From Endothia cerciana (taxonomy: Eukaryota; Ascomycota; Sordariomycetes; Diaporthales; Cryphonectriaceae), in the NCBI GenBank assembly GCA_026119935.1, contig JALRMH010000060.1, forward strand, positions 154,908 through 218,907: a DNA stretch of 64,000 nt, in the 5' to 3' direction. Of this stretch, positions 46,759 through 56,665 are shown one piece after another (position 1 is the first letter of the stretch; each line of letters starts with the position of its first letter). The notes below the pieces were generated by a model. The model did not search any database, was not told the DNA's origin, and saw only the letters and a program-made list of their open reading frames with translations. The position numbers were made by a program, and so were the translations under genes.

Positions 46759-49461
46759 AGATATTTACACTTGAATACTAATTGATTTATATCCCATGTC
46801 GCAGCAGATCTGCCCCTGTGGCTGGAACCTCGGGCCTCAGCTACACGTCTTATTCTGTACTATCTGTCTCATGCATCTTATACACTGACGATCCATCTGT
46901 CGCCGTCTCCTGTCCCCTCTGGAAGAGGCGCCGTGGCTCTTGTTTAACACATCTCATCTTGATGCCTGACTCGCCAGTGCGAACATGAAGAGGTCGCGAC
47001 CCCCCACCGTCGGATCGAGCACCTGGTCGCACGACGACTTTGTTTTCCCGGAGAATGGCGTGCACGTTCCTCTACTTGTTTTAGTTTCGGAATGTCCACG
47101 GTGACAAATGATGAGTAAACTTCATGGCAAGACCAGGCCCTGTCTCCCCCTGATGCACCATGCTGCCGGTCTAGTGGCGCTCACAGCCGTCAGGAACGAG
47201 CCGTCGTCGTCATCCCCGGCATCATCGCCGCCATCGACTCGTCGGGGACAGCGTAACGGCGCGCAGGAGACACGCGCCCATGCTAGACCGTACCACGCCA
47301 CATCGATAGTCAAAAGGACCAGCTCGCCATGTACCCATGACAGACGCGGCAGCGGCAGCGTCTTTCTCTTTCCGTCGACATATCATGCACGAGTGGGTCC
47401 CCGTCCGGGACCACCCTCACCACCAGACCCGTCAGAAGGCGTCCAGGGCGCGGCCCGCTGCTAGGCTAGGAGAGCTAGAAAGGGGGGTCGGTCCCATCAT
47501 CGACGCACGGCGCGTGCAGGGAGAGGTTTCAAAAGGGTGAAGAGGGTGCACCTGGCCGCATCGCGGTGACCCCCCCCCCCCCGGGGCGGCGACGGGGTTC
47601 CTATTGTGTGACCACTTTCGTCGGCATCTACGGTAACCCAGGCCCTATCTCACTCACTCTGTCTCTCTCTGTATGCGCTACCGGACTCCTACCTATCTGT
47701 CCGTCCCTGCGCCCGCTGATTTCCGCCTGCTGGACGGAGCTCGATGCAACCCTCACGCGAGGGCCCCCAGCGACGGGGCTGCAAGATAGGGCGCCGTGGG
47801 GTCCCGGCGTCCTGTGCAAGAAGAACCAGAGCTTTTTGCGTGAGGCGAACTCGGGTGCGTGCGTCGCCCTCTCCCCTGTCCCTCCCCTCCCCCCCGGGTG
47901 GCGTGGGACCCCCACTTCACGGGCGTCTATACCGCATCAACTATACCCGTTTCACGGTCTCCGTGCCGTCCGCACATTGCTTCCGGCGCCTCCTTCCGCT
48001 CGAATCACGTCCGCCGTGATTCGCCCGAGCTGTGCTCCTACGCCCTGCCATGCGAGGTGACGCGCCCGGGTCTATCAAGACTTTTTTTTTTTTTTTTTGT
48101 TTTTTTTTTTTTTTTCCTTTCCATTCTTTCCTTGGTTGCTCAAGCCTCCAATAGCCATCTACGTCTTGTCAGCCCCTTCATCACGCTGGGGGAGGGCAGG
48201 GCGAAAAAAAAAAAAAAAAAAAAATTTTTTCGCTTTAGGCGCCTACAACCCTAGAGTGGGAAAGCAAATATTGCTGGGGAGAGGCGGGAATAATGCAGCG
48301 TGTAAGGAGGCGTTGCGCAAAAGGAGACTGCAGGTGCATACGGCGAGGCAGGTTTTTTCCCTCTCGCTTATGCTTGCTTCTGCATTCATGTGCCCACGTC
48401 ACGTCGCCCGTGCATTGCTTATTAGCAGACCCGTCATTGGTGCTTCCTACATCTCTTACAAATCCGCGTCACGATGCCTCAACCGGACCACGAGGGGAGG
48501 GCGGCTTCTGCTGCGGTGCTCAGCCCTCCGCGTGTGGAGCGCTGAGGGGGGGGCTCTGGGATGTCACGACGCAGATCTTTGACTCTAAGAGGGCAGCGTG
48601 CTTGTCATTTGATCTGCAAGGCCGGCGCGTGCCCGGGATCGTCTTCGTTCCCCCGGTCGATGCGGTAGTTCGTGGCGTGGTCTCGAGGGTGTCTTGTGTT
48701 CGAACTCGTTTCGGCTCGAAGCGAGACCGACTTGCCCTTCAGCGGACTTAGCAGGAGGTGCCAGGAGGTGGCTTCAGCAGGCCTGTTGTGTGTGTGATAA
48801 TGCAGTAGCTGAGGCTGCCCTGACAGATGGCCCGGGGTAATACCGGTTTATTTTTGAGACCCAACTCCAAGCCCTGGGAAGGAGCTTGCGGACTGCAGGC
48901 CCATAGATTCCGGAGACTCACACTTAGAAGCGAGAAGACCTTGTTGGGGCTTGATCTCGCTGGAACATCCGCTTCACAGGATGGAGATACGGGAGGAACT
49001 GCTGAGAGAATGCCTGCTGGTTTGAACGTTGTTTCAACACCTGCTACCAGAATGAATCTATCGTCTAGGTAGGGGGCTAGTTGGTAATATCGGTGCGATG
49101 CTTCACAGTTTCCAATCTTCCCAGTCGCCGGCCTCACTCTGCCCCATACAAGGAAACGCACAACTTCGGAATCACCCCCCGACGCCTCCACTCACTTCAA
49201 CAACTAGCAACTTGTGCCTTCAACTCATCAGCCGTCCGCACTATAGATATCATCCCACCCGTAGCCCTCGGGCTTCGGGTTCAGTAACCTCTGTGGCGAT
49301 CTCTTGACGTCCTTGTCATCTTGGGCACCATCATGGCAGACTTCTGCCTCGTGTCCGTTACTGGTAGACTTGAATGAGCTAATCTCAGTCTGGCATCCAT
49401 TTCTTTCCTTCGCTGATGCTCTTGTGAACCCAATTTCCCCCCTTTCTTTTCTGACGACTTC
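46759..49461. other. 2.7 kb intergenic region with T-rich and A-rich tracts
   Basis: No supportable gene. A T17-G-T16 tract (48082-48115) and an A21-T6 tract (48204-48230) flank an ~88-base segment, so the pair could fold back on itself. Confidence 0.5.
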
Positions 49462-50568
49462 CTAGGCCTGCTCACCAGCCGCGGCGTTGGGTTCGGCTGG
49501 CGAAATTGGTGAGTTCACGCCACCCAGGTCATGGCCCCAAATGGATATCCATTCCCTGCCGTAGGGGCCGTCCTCAGACACGGCCACATCATGAGTTATG
49601 GCCGGCCCGTAGCGTGCCAGCAGGGCCAGGCCAGAAATGCTTCCCGTAATTGCTCCTGCGGAGGTGTCGATCACTTTTTTCTCGTAGTTGACGACTTGCT
49701 CATTTCCAGGAAATGAGAGATGAAGCTGATAGTGCCAGAAGGAGGCGCAGTAAGGCGGGCCCTTGGACGCTGGATCTTTGTTCGTTGGAAATTCGAGACA
49801 TACCAGTCTGCCGCTGGGCCTAGAAAGAAGATCGCAGACTCTCCGCGCCCAGCGAGGACGTCTGGAAGGATGAATCATGGAGAAAAACTGCAACCTGGTT
49901 AGCGCGACAGTCATCAGATCCAGTACGGCATGGATGACACGGGCAAGGTAAGAAGCTCGAAAGGAACTCACCTGGTAGTCGAAGATGAGGTCAAACTTGT
50001 CAGGACCCGCCTCTGTCAGCCACTCATCCGAGAAGAAATCGCCCGAAACCCATGTTACACCGCCTGGGATGTGCTCATCGCCCTGTGACGTCCAGATGTT
50101 CTCCCATCGGTTTTGAGGCAGACGCCGGGCCTGGAAAAGCTCATCAAGGCCCTCCTCGCGCTTCCTGGCAAGTTTGAGTGCTTCCTCGGAAATGTCGAGG
50201 GCGACCACCTCGTAGCCGAAACACTTGGCAAGTTGCACGGCGTCGTAGCCAGTACCACAACCGGGGACAAGCGCCCTCTTGGTGCCGTTCTGTGCCGCCG
50301 TCCGCCAGGTCGATGCGTCTCCAAAGCCATGCCCGGCCCAGCCATCAAGCGGCGAGAGCCTCGGCAACGTCCCATCAAAGAGGCCCCCGTAATGTGTGAA
50401 TAGCTCGCCGAGCGCCGTACTGGGTTGCCCGCGGTCCTACTGCACGTTGTTTTCGCCGAGGTAGATGGCCTCCCAGAGCCGGTCGTGCTCCTTGACCGGG
50501 TACTTGCGGAATAGGGAGGTGTGAGACTTTGTCAAGCTAGCCAGCGCTCCCAAAGTACGGCACAACAT
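49462..50568 (-). pseudogene. Thiol methyltransferase-like SAM methyltransferase, interrupted by one in-frame TAG
   Basis: TPMT-superfamily methyltransferase of about 340 codons. Exon 1 is 50568-49972, exon 2 is 49887-49462, and the intron is 49888-49971 (84 bases). The frame reads from ATG 50568 through LFRKYPVKEHDRLWEAIYLG to a TAG at 50437-50439, then continues DRGQPSTALGELFTHY without shift. The family has W-DRG at this point, so the stop replaces the conserved Trp (TGG to TAG). Downstream all motifs survive: ALVPGCGTGYDAVQLA (SAM loop), VVALDISEEAL, FDLIFDYQ, then SGRLVCLEFPTNKDPASKGPPY. The intron ends at GTTGCAG and joins DYQ to FFSMIHPS. Related fungal enzymes methylate thiols or halides. 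A product starting at an internal codon (about 50367) would lack the N-terminal SAM-binding part. The alternatives are a sequencing error or readthrough. Confidence 0.8.
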
Positions 50569-51543
50569 CTAGTCGTCCCCAACCCCCTTGGCGCATGCAT
50601 AAGCCTCGAGGCTCGCGAGAACGTCATCCCACCAGCCTGGCATTTCGGACCGAAACGACACGCAGCAAAGGGGAGGGTAACAGTAAGGTCGAAGACGGCA
50701 AGCGAGGATGTGCCAGAGCTGTTATTGATGGCCACACGAGAGTCCCGTATACGGATTGAAAGCAGGAAAGTTCCTCTATGTGTAATTTATGACAGTGAAG
50801 AAAGTGTTATATCAAGATGGGACTTCATCCCATAATCGTACCTGAGTATTTATAACGTGACGCACATACAAGGGTGGGAAGGTGCTGTGCAAGTAGATAC
50901 CGAGGTTTTGGGAAGGATTGCAATGCCCTGACGGCGACGCTTTCCACTGTCGCCGCCAGGTAACGAAACAAGCGGAAATCTTCTACTACCAAGAATTGGA
51001 CGACCGCAAGCTTTGTTGAAGAGAGATGGGCTTTGGCCTAGGACGTATCGCCTGACAAGTGGCTTTGATATCAACAATCCTATTGCAGTAGAACACATGT
51101 CCATCCTCAGAACCGCCTGCCGAAGCATTTCTCTCGAGACTGCCTTGGTGACCACTGTACGTACGTTCAAAATGACACGACTGGGAGCTGGTGATTTGTG
51201 TTAGCCTGCGCGGCCAGGCAAGTGCGTAGATGGCGTGTTGTCTTGGAGGTTTTGTTCTTATGAAGAGGAGGAAGAAGGTTTGGGGGGGGGGGGGTGTGGT
51301 TTATCCAAGGAATGAAACGCCGTAATAGTGGTATGCCCTCCAAGATGACACCAGCATCGCTCCGAGGCCCTATAAATCTGTAGAATAATTCAGCCACCGC
51401 AGAGAGAGTGCAAGTACTGAGCACCGCCCAAGCACCTGCTGCCCTCGGACGCCTGAAACACTCTGCTGCGCCTCTTGCACGCACATAGTCCACAAGCACC
51501 GCGGACGCACTTTTGAGTCGAATGTCGGCCACCGGTGGAAGAA
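50569..51543. other. Intergenic between methyltransferase remnant and isomerase-like gene
   Basis: About 975 bases; no gene seen. A G12 homopolymer lies at about 51282-51294. Confidence 0.6.
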
Positions 51544-51888
51544 TTATGGTGCGCCTTGTTGCTGACTTGCGCCCTGCTTTCCTCTAGCGGCAGCCAGGGC
51601 GCGGTCCACGAACCCCAGGCGGTCCTGGCCCCAGAACAGCTCGTCGTCGACCACATACGTCGGCGTCCCGAATACGCCTCGGCGCTCGGCCTCGTGGTAC
51701 CGCTGCCTGCTGTCGGGCCTGGTGCGGAGGGGGATGCCCCCGTTGGCCCGGATGACGCGGACCGGGCGGTGGACGAGCCTTGCGCCGCGTTGGTTGGCGA
51801 TAGCCACCATCCGCTCCGCGCCCAGGTAGGCCCAGCAGGGCGAGGAGATGCCGTAGAAGGCCAGGAGCGTTACTTCTGGCTCAGCCAT
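51544..51888 (-). CDS. 2-hydroxychromene-2-carboxylate isomerase-like (DsbA/kappa-GST fold) with internal deletion
   Basis: Open frame of 114 residues, far shorter than the usual ~200. The N-terminal part matches the family (SSPCWAYLGAERMVAIANQRGARLVHRPV, then GGIPLRTRPDSRQRYHEAE). The C-terminal part also matches (RRGVFGTPTYVVDDELFWGQDRLGFVDRAL). The two are fused directly: the roughly 85-90 residues of the all-helical insertion domain are missing after about residue 64, near base 51695. The deletion keeps the frame. The N-terminal residues (SSP-C-W) also carry one extra residue compared with the usual SSPWxYLG. A working enzyme is doubtful, because the helical domain shapes the glutathione/substrate site. 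ATG 51888 (MAEPEVTLLAFYG) is chosen over an upstream in-frame ATG at 51975, because the beta strand starts just after it. Confidence 0.65.
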   Translation of the reverse strand: MAEPEVTLLAFYGISSPCWAYLGAERMVAIANQRGARLVHRPVRVIRANGGIPLRTRPDSRQRYHEAERRGVFGTPTYVVDDELFWGQDRLGFVDRALAAARGKQGASQQQGAP

Positions 51889-52722
51889 GGCGGGTGTCAC
51901 TAGTAGAAAATAAGATCGGAACCTATCAATCGATGAGAACAAGCGACCTGTGGCTTGATACAGTCTTCGTGACATGGATCGTCAATCACGCAAAGATACT
52001 CCGTCCCCACTGCATGGGAAAGAAGCCATGATGGTGACTTGGAGGCGGCTCCACTCGAGGCTCGACCCGGGCCGGTGGATTCGAGCCCTCAACATATCTG
52101 GATATGTTCAACGACAAATTAGCTCTTCAGAACTGTCTCATTCACGCCAGCGGCATAATAAACTAACAACTGGCTTACGATTCCAGAGCCCGCCCCCCCA
52201 GAACCTTGGTGATTGCCTGGTGTATAGAATGTACCATGAAGTTTCCTCCTTGCTTCTAACTCCCTGCTGCTCATCTCAAAAGACCATCAGGAGGTTTCGG
52301 TCGAGTCACTCACACGGGATAGGTCACACTGGTCTTGGGATACGCAAGGACTGTGGGAGAGCAAGATAAGAGGAGATCCAAATCGTGGACAGTGTATTCG
52401 ATCTAAAAGAGTGACACTCGCTTGCCGACCATCCAGACCCGATGCAAGGAGGGAAATCTATATACCCTGGTCCGAGGAGGGCCTGCTCCTCTCATCGGCA
52501 CCAAGTCGGAGTCTCCTGATCATCATCACCGCCAGCAATACCCAACACCTTCCGCGCCTCCCAATCTCATGATGCAGTACCGTTTCCGTCTATTCCTTGA
52601 CACCCGTAAGGAAATATCATCATATCGTAAGACACCCTCCAGCTAACTCCATGACAAGCTTGTCATCCTTTTTCTTCTTTTTCTTTTTCTTTCAACAAAT
52701 GATTGGCTGGCGAGGAATCAAT
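51889..52722. other. Intergenic, no gene seen
   Basis: About 830 bases. A T/C-rich tract at 52665-52697 lies at the 3' side of the repeat-protein gene. Confidence 0.6.
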
Positions 52723-54966
52723 CTACTCATCCTCGAAGAGACCACCGAGGACCTTCAGGGCAGTTCCGCCGACGGACTCGATGTCGTGCAGGACCTCAGA
52801 GGAGCGCTGGGCAAGGGGGGCATCGCTGGTCTCGCTGCGCGGCAGGTTCGGGATGAGGTTGGCGGCCACGGGAACCTTGTCGAGACCGCTGAGGACATCG
52901 TATCGGGCGGCGAGAGGTGCATCCTCATCCTCGCTGCGCTTCAGGGCTTCGAGGGCGTCCGCGGCGAAGGGGAGGGCCTTCTCCGCGACGCTCTCGACGG
53001 TCTTCAGGACGCTAGATCCGGAGCGGGCGGCGAGAGGGGCGTCGTAGGTCTCGCTGCCGACGCTGCGCTTCTCGGCGGCGTCCAGGGCGTCGAGGCCCCA
53101 GGATGCCACCTTGGGGAGCACGCTCTCGCCGACGTGCTCAACGTCGCTCCAGAAACCCGTGCGCTTGGCCACGGGGGCGTCGTACGTCTCGGTCACGTCG
53201 CGCAGGTCGATGCCGACACCGCTGGCGGCGCTCTTGACATCGTCCCAGACACCGGAGAGCGCGTCCTGGCCGGCGGTCTTGGCAGCGCCACCGGCCAGGG
53301 ACTTGGCTGCGTCGCCCACCAGGGAGCCGATGCTACGGACGTGGTGGGAGGGCTGGTCGTCGCGCTTCAGGCCAACGTCGCTGGCAACCGCCTCGAGGCC
53401 GTCCTCGCCCACGGTCTTGGCCGCGCCGCCGGCAAGGGCCTTGGCGGCGTCGCCCAACAGGGAGCCGATGCCACGGACGTAGTGGGCAGGCTGGTCGTCG
53501 CGCTTCAGGCCAATGTCGCTGGCGACCGCCTTGAGGCCGTCCTCACCCACGGTCTTGGCCGCGCCGCCGGCAAGGGCCTTGGCGGCGTCGCCCAACAGGG
53601 AGCCGATGCCACGGACGTCGTTCGCGGGCTGGTCGTCGCGCTTGTGTGCGACATCGCTCCACAGCGCCTCAGCACCGTCGACGATGCCGGTACCGACACT
53701 GCTGCCAACACCGCCGGCCAGACCGGTGAGAGCGGACTCGCCGGCCTTGCCGAGGGAGCTAGCCACCGTCCTCTCCTGAGGAGCGTTGAGGAGGTCACTC
53801 ACCCCACGGACGTGGTAGTCGGGCTGGCCGTCACGCTTCAGGCCGGCCTCGCTGGCCAGGCTCTTGACACCATCGACGACCTCAGTGCCGACGCCAGTGC
53901 CTACTGCGCCAGCAATGCCGCTGAGGACGGCATTGCCAGCCTTGCCAGCCTTGCTAGATGCCGCCCTCTCCTGGGGGGGGTTGAAGAGGTCACTTACCCC
54001 CCGGACATGGTATGCGGGCTGGTCGTCACGCTTCAGGCCGGCCTTGCTGGCCAGGCTCTTGACACCATCGACGACCTCGCTGGCGAGGCCCAGGCCCGCC
54101 GCGCCAGCAGCGCCGCTGAGAGCGGACTTGCCAGCCTTGCCGAGGGTGCTAGACGTGGCCCTCTCCTGGGGGGCGTTGAAGAGGTCACTCACCCCACGGA
54201 CGTGGTAGTCGGGCTGGTCGTCACGCTTCAGGCCGGCCTTGCTGGCCAGGCTCTTGACGCCGTCGACGACCTCGGTGCCGATAGTAGTGCCCGCCAGGCC
54301 GGCAGCGCCGCTGAGAGCGGCACTGCCGACCTTGCTAGCCTTGCTAGACGTGGCCCTCCCCTGGGGGGCGTTGAAGAGGTCACTCACCCCCCGGACGTGG
54401 TAGGCGGGCTGGTCGTCACGCTTCAGGCCGACCTTGCTGGCCAGGCTCTTGACGCCGTCGACGACCTCGGTGCCGATGCCATTGCCCGCCGCGCCCGCCG
54501 CACCGCTGACGCCGGCGCCGACAGCCTTGTCGAGGAGCGACTCGCCCTCCTTGGCGGCATCCTCAGCGACGGTGGTCACCACGGACCGCTCCTGGGGGGT
54601 GTTGAAGAGGTCGCCGAGCCCACGGACGTGGTATGCGGGCTGATCATCACGCTTCAGGCCGGCCTTGCTGGCCAGGCTCTTGACGCCGTCGACGACCTCG
54701 GTGCCGATGCCATTGCCCGCCGCGCCCGCCGCACCGCTGACGCCGGCGCCGACAGCCTTGTCGAGGAGGGACTCACCCTCCTTGGCGGCGTCCTTGACGA
54801 CAGTGCTCTCGACCGACCGCTTGTCGTTGGGGAGGTCGAAGGTGGGGACGCCGATGGTGAAATGCGGGAGGTCGGTGGTGGTGAGAGCCTTGACGGGGGC
54901 GGTCTGGGCGGTCTCCAGGTAGGCGATGGTGGCCAGGATGGCGGCGAGGATCTCGTTGGAACGCAT
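52723..54966 (-). CDS. Secreted Kex2-site-punctuated tandem-repeat protein (peptide precursor-like)
   Basis: Single exon, 747 residues, no cysteine. Residues 1-23 look like a signal peptide (EILAAILATIAYLETAQTA), followed by a propeptide-like stretch to the first KR at 49-50. Lys-Arg pairs then occur at 105-106, 182-183, 247-248, 312-313, 377-378, 442-443, 488-489, 534-535, 601-602, 633-634 and 676-677. Eight of them are followed by D(D/G)QP and a YHVRG-like element. Spacing is regular: four units of 65 residues (184-443) and two of 46 (444-535). Between the KR sites are Gly/Ala-rich, GxxxG-containing stretches ending in EVVDGVKSLASKAG-like helices. The last quarter repeats TYDAP(V/L)A-x-R four times (about 593-602, 640-648, 682-688 and 714-721). 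This is the architecture of fungal Kex2-processed repeat proteins. No recognised toxin, pheromone or dikaritin core is seen. Its function is unknown. Confidence 0.88.
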   Translation of the reverse strand: MRSNEILAAILATIAYLETAQTAPVKALTTTDLPHFTIGVPTFDLPNDKRSVESTVVKDAAKEGESLLDKAVGAGVSGAAGAAGNGIGTEVVDGVKSLASKAGLKRDDQPAYHVRGLGDLFNTPQERSVVTTVAEDAAKEGESLLDKAVGAGVSGAAGAAGNGIGTEVVDGVKSLASKVGLKRDDQPAYHVRGVSDLFNAPQGRATSSKASKVGSAALSGAAGLAGTTIGTEVVDGVKSLASKAGLKRDDQPDYHVRGVSDLFNAPQERATSSTLGKAGKSALSGAAGAAGLGLASEVVDGVKSLASKAGLKRDDQPAYHVRGVSDLFNPPQERAASSKAGKAGNAVLSGIAGAVGTGVGTEVVDGVKSLASEAGLKRDGQPDYHVRGVSDLLNAPQERTVASSLGKAGESALTGLAGGVGSSVGTGIVDGAEALWSDVAHKRDDQPANDVRGIGSLLGDAAKALAGGAAKTVGEDGLKAVASDIGLKRDDQPAHYVRGIGSLLGDAAKALAGGAAKTVGEDGLEAVASDVGLKRDDQPSHHVRSIGSLVGDAAKSLAGGAAKTAGQDALSGVWDDVKSAASGVGIDLRDVTETYDAPVAKRTGFWSDVEHVGESVLPKVASWGLDALDAAEKRSVGSETYDAPLAARSGSSVLKTVESVAEKALPFAADALEALKRSEDEDAPLAARYDVLSGLDKVPVAANLIPNLPRSETSDAPLAQRSSEVLHDIESVGGTALKVLGGLFEDE
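53362..54816 (-). repeat. Tandem repeat array of the Kex2-site protein
   Basis: Unit DNA is about 195-231 bases in the first six units and 138 bases in the next two. The segments 54619-54792 and 54388-54564 are nearly identical, which points to recent duplication or gene conversion. The two 138-base units (53362-53637) are also close copies. Confidence 0.9.
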
Positions 54967-55001
54967 ATTGGCTGTTTAGGGAGAAAGAGACCGGCTCTTA
55001 C

Positions 55002-55002
55002 A

Positions 55003-55029
<27 letters not shown>
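55002..55029 (-). promoter_or_regulatory. T28 tract upstream of the repeat-protein start codon
   Basis: On the coding strand a T28 run lies 36-63 bases before ATG 54966. Poly(dT) tracts keep nucleosomes off fungal promoters; the regulatory role here is inferred. Confidence 0.4.
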
Positions 55030-55033
<4 letters not shown>

Positions 55034-56628
55034 AGTGGCTGGAGTTGGCCTGAAAGAGGGTGTGGTGTTTTTTGAGTGTAGGGTATGTTGTCGTAAAGAC
55101 CGAACAACTATTATGTATTACCGAACGAATGGGTTTGAATAATCACTGGAAGGAAAGACAGAGGAAAAGTGCCACTACCAGAGTAGACACTATGAGAGAA
55201 GTGAAAGACTGAAAGGAGAGGGAATGATTGATTGATGATGATGATGATGAGGAGGAGAAGACTGGACACGATAGGAGGTGGGAGCTGCCGGGTCATATAT
55301 ACATCTCCGGACCGTGCTGTTCGCTGCTCGTAGGGTCTTCCCCTACCACAGCAGCTGCCTGGACGAGGTCGACCTCGACGCCGGCAGCCCATGGTCGGCC
55401 CCATCCCGGTCGTGGTGGTGTACCCTGCATGTGTACGTCCCCATGCGGGTGATGCATGAGGGCTTCATGGCCGAGTCCGAAAATGACACAGGATGCAGCC
55501 CCAGGCCGGGGCCGCCTTGGCTGCATGGCACCGGTATCGAAACCCGGTCTGGTGGCTGTATAGCCTTACCGAGACCCTCAAGGGAGGGAGGGAAAAAAGG
55601 TACCGCGCGGTGCTGGCCGCGGTGCCTGATCCTGCTCCTGCGATGACCCGCCTGCCGCATCGAGGTTCGTGTAAGATATTTTGGTGACGAGGACATGCAA
55701 GCCACGCATGTATGTGTGTGTGTGTGTGTGTGTGCATGTTGTCAGCAGGCCTGTAACTGGAGGCCGGGCTTCTCCCACGCAATACGCCTCCCCCAGAGAG
55801 GCTGCCTGCTTGATGTTGATTGCCGTAAGACTTCTGTGGGGACTGGTCTGGAAACAAATCTGTCCCCTGAATGCACGTCGCAAGCCACAACGTGCTCCTT
55901 CGGCCGCTGGGGCCTGTCCTGGTATCTGCCCATATGCAGTTGGCAGGACAGGTACAGGCCCTCGGGAACCAACAGCAACGAGGCCCTGTGACCTGCATGC
56001 ATGCATCACAGGACGAACCCCATGTTCTCGAAGGTGGCTTTTTTTTTAACCTTTTTTTCCTTTCCTCTCTCGCTTGATATTCTAAGGTATACTGTACGCT
56101 CAGCCATCCGCCCTACTCCTACAGCCAGGGACAGGCCGCGTTACGACACCTCACCGGCGGGCACACGGTTGCGGGAGCTCATCGCTGCAGCGTAGCGCAG
56201 ACACCAGCCTGTGCATCATCTTGGTCCTGTGTCCACCCGCAGATCTCAGTCCTGGGCCCCAAACCGGCTGGCCGGCGCAGCCTTGCAGGACAGGCCTCCA
56301 TGCAGGACACAAGCTGCATCAGGTTGGCCCGCGGCCGTCGACCTGGGCTGCGGCAGGTCTGCCAAGCACGTGTTCAAGGCACCTGGAGAGCATTCCTCTG
56401 GGCCGTGACCTCCCGTGGAACCGGTTCGTGCCCAGCCTGCACGGCCTGGGGAAACACATCTCGTGCCCGTCTGCTTCTCTTGGGGGTGGAAAATGAGAGG
56501 GCATTGCAACCTGGGGGCACTCTTGGTGTTGATCTCTGCAGATCTTCCGGGTGTCTGCATTATTAATCGTCGATCTTCCGCCGACGAGCGCCTTCAGTCA
56601 GTGTCTCCATGGTCATGTGAGGTACCTC

Positions 56629-56629
<1 letters not shown>

Positions 56630-56661
<32 letters not shown>
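56630..56661 (+). repeat. (GA)n microsatellite
   Basis: About 16 uninterrupted GA units. Confidence 0.92.

Positions 56662-56665
<4 letters not shown>

Noticed and set aside
53362..54816. CRISPR-like array
   Set aside because: Repeats are long, in coding frame and diverged, in a eukaryotic genome. This is a protein-coding tandem array.
52723..54966. Reading the repeat precursor as a ustiloxin/phomopsin-type (dikaritin) RiPP precursor
   Set aside because: The KR-repeat layout fits, but no known core motif is seen and no UstYa/DUF3328 or tyrosinase gene lies in the window. Kept only as a broad Kex2-processed repeat protein.
52597..55035. 812-codon open frame on the plus strand, antisense to the repeat protein
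   Set aside because: It mirrors the repeat array frame by frame, starts and ends in homopolymers and has no signal peptide or family motifs. The minus strand has the signal peptide, KR sites and natural protein features. The antisense frame stays open through GC-rich codon use.
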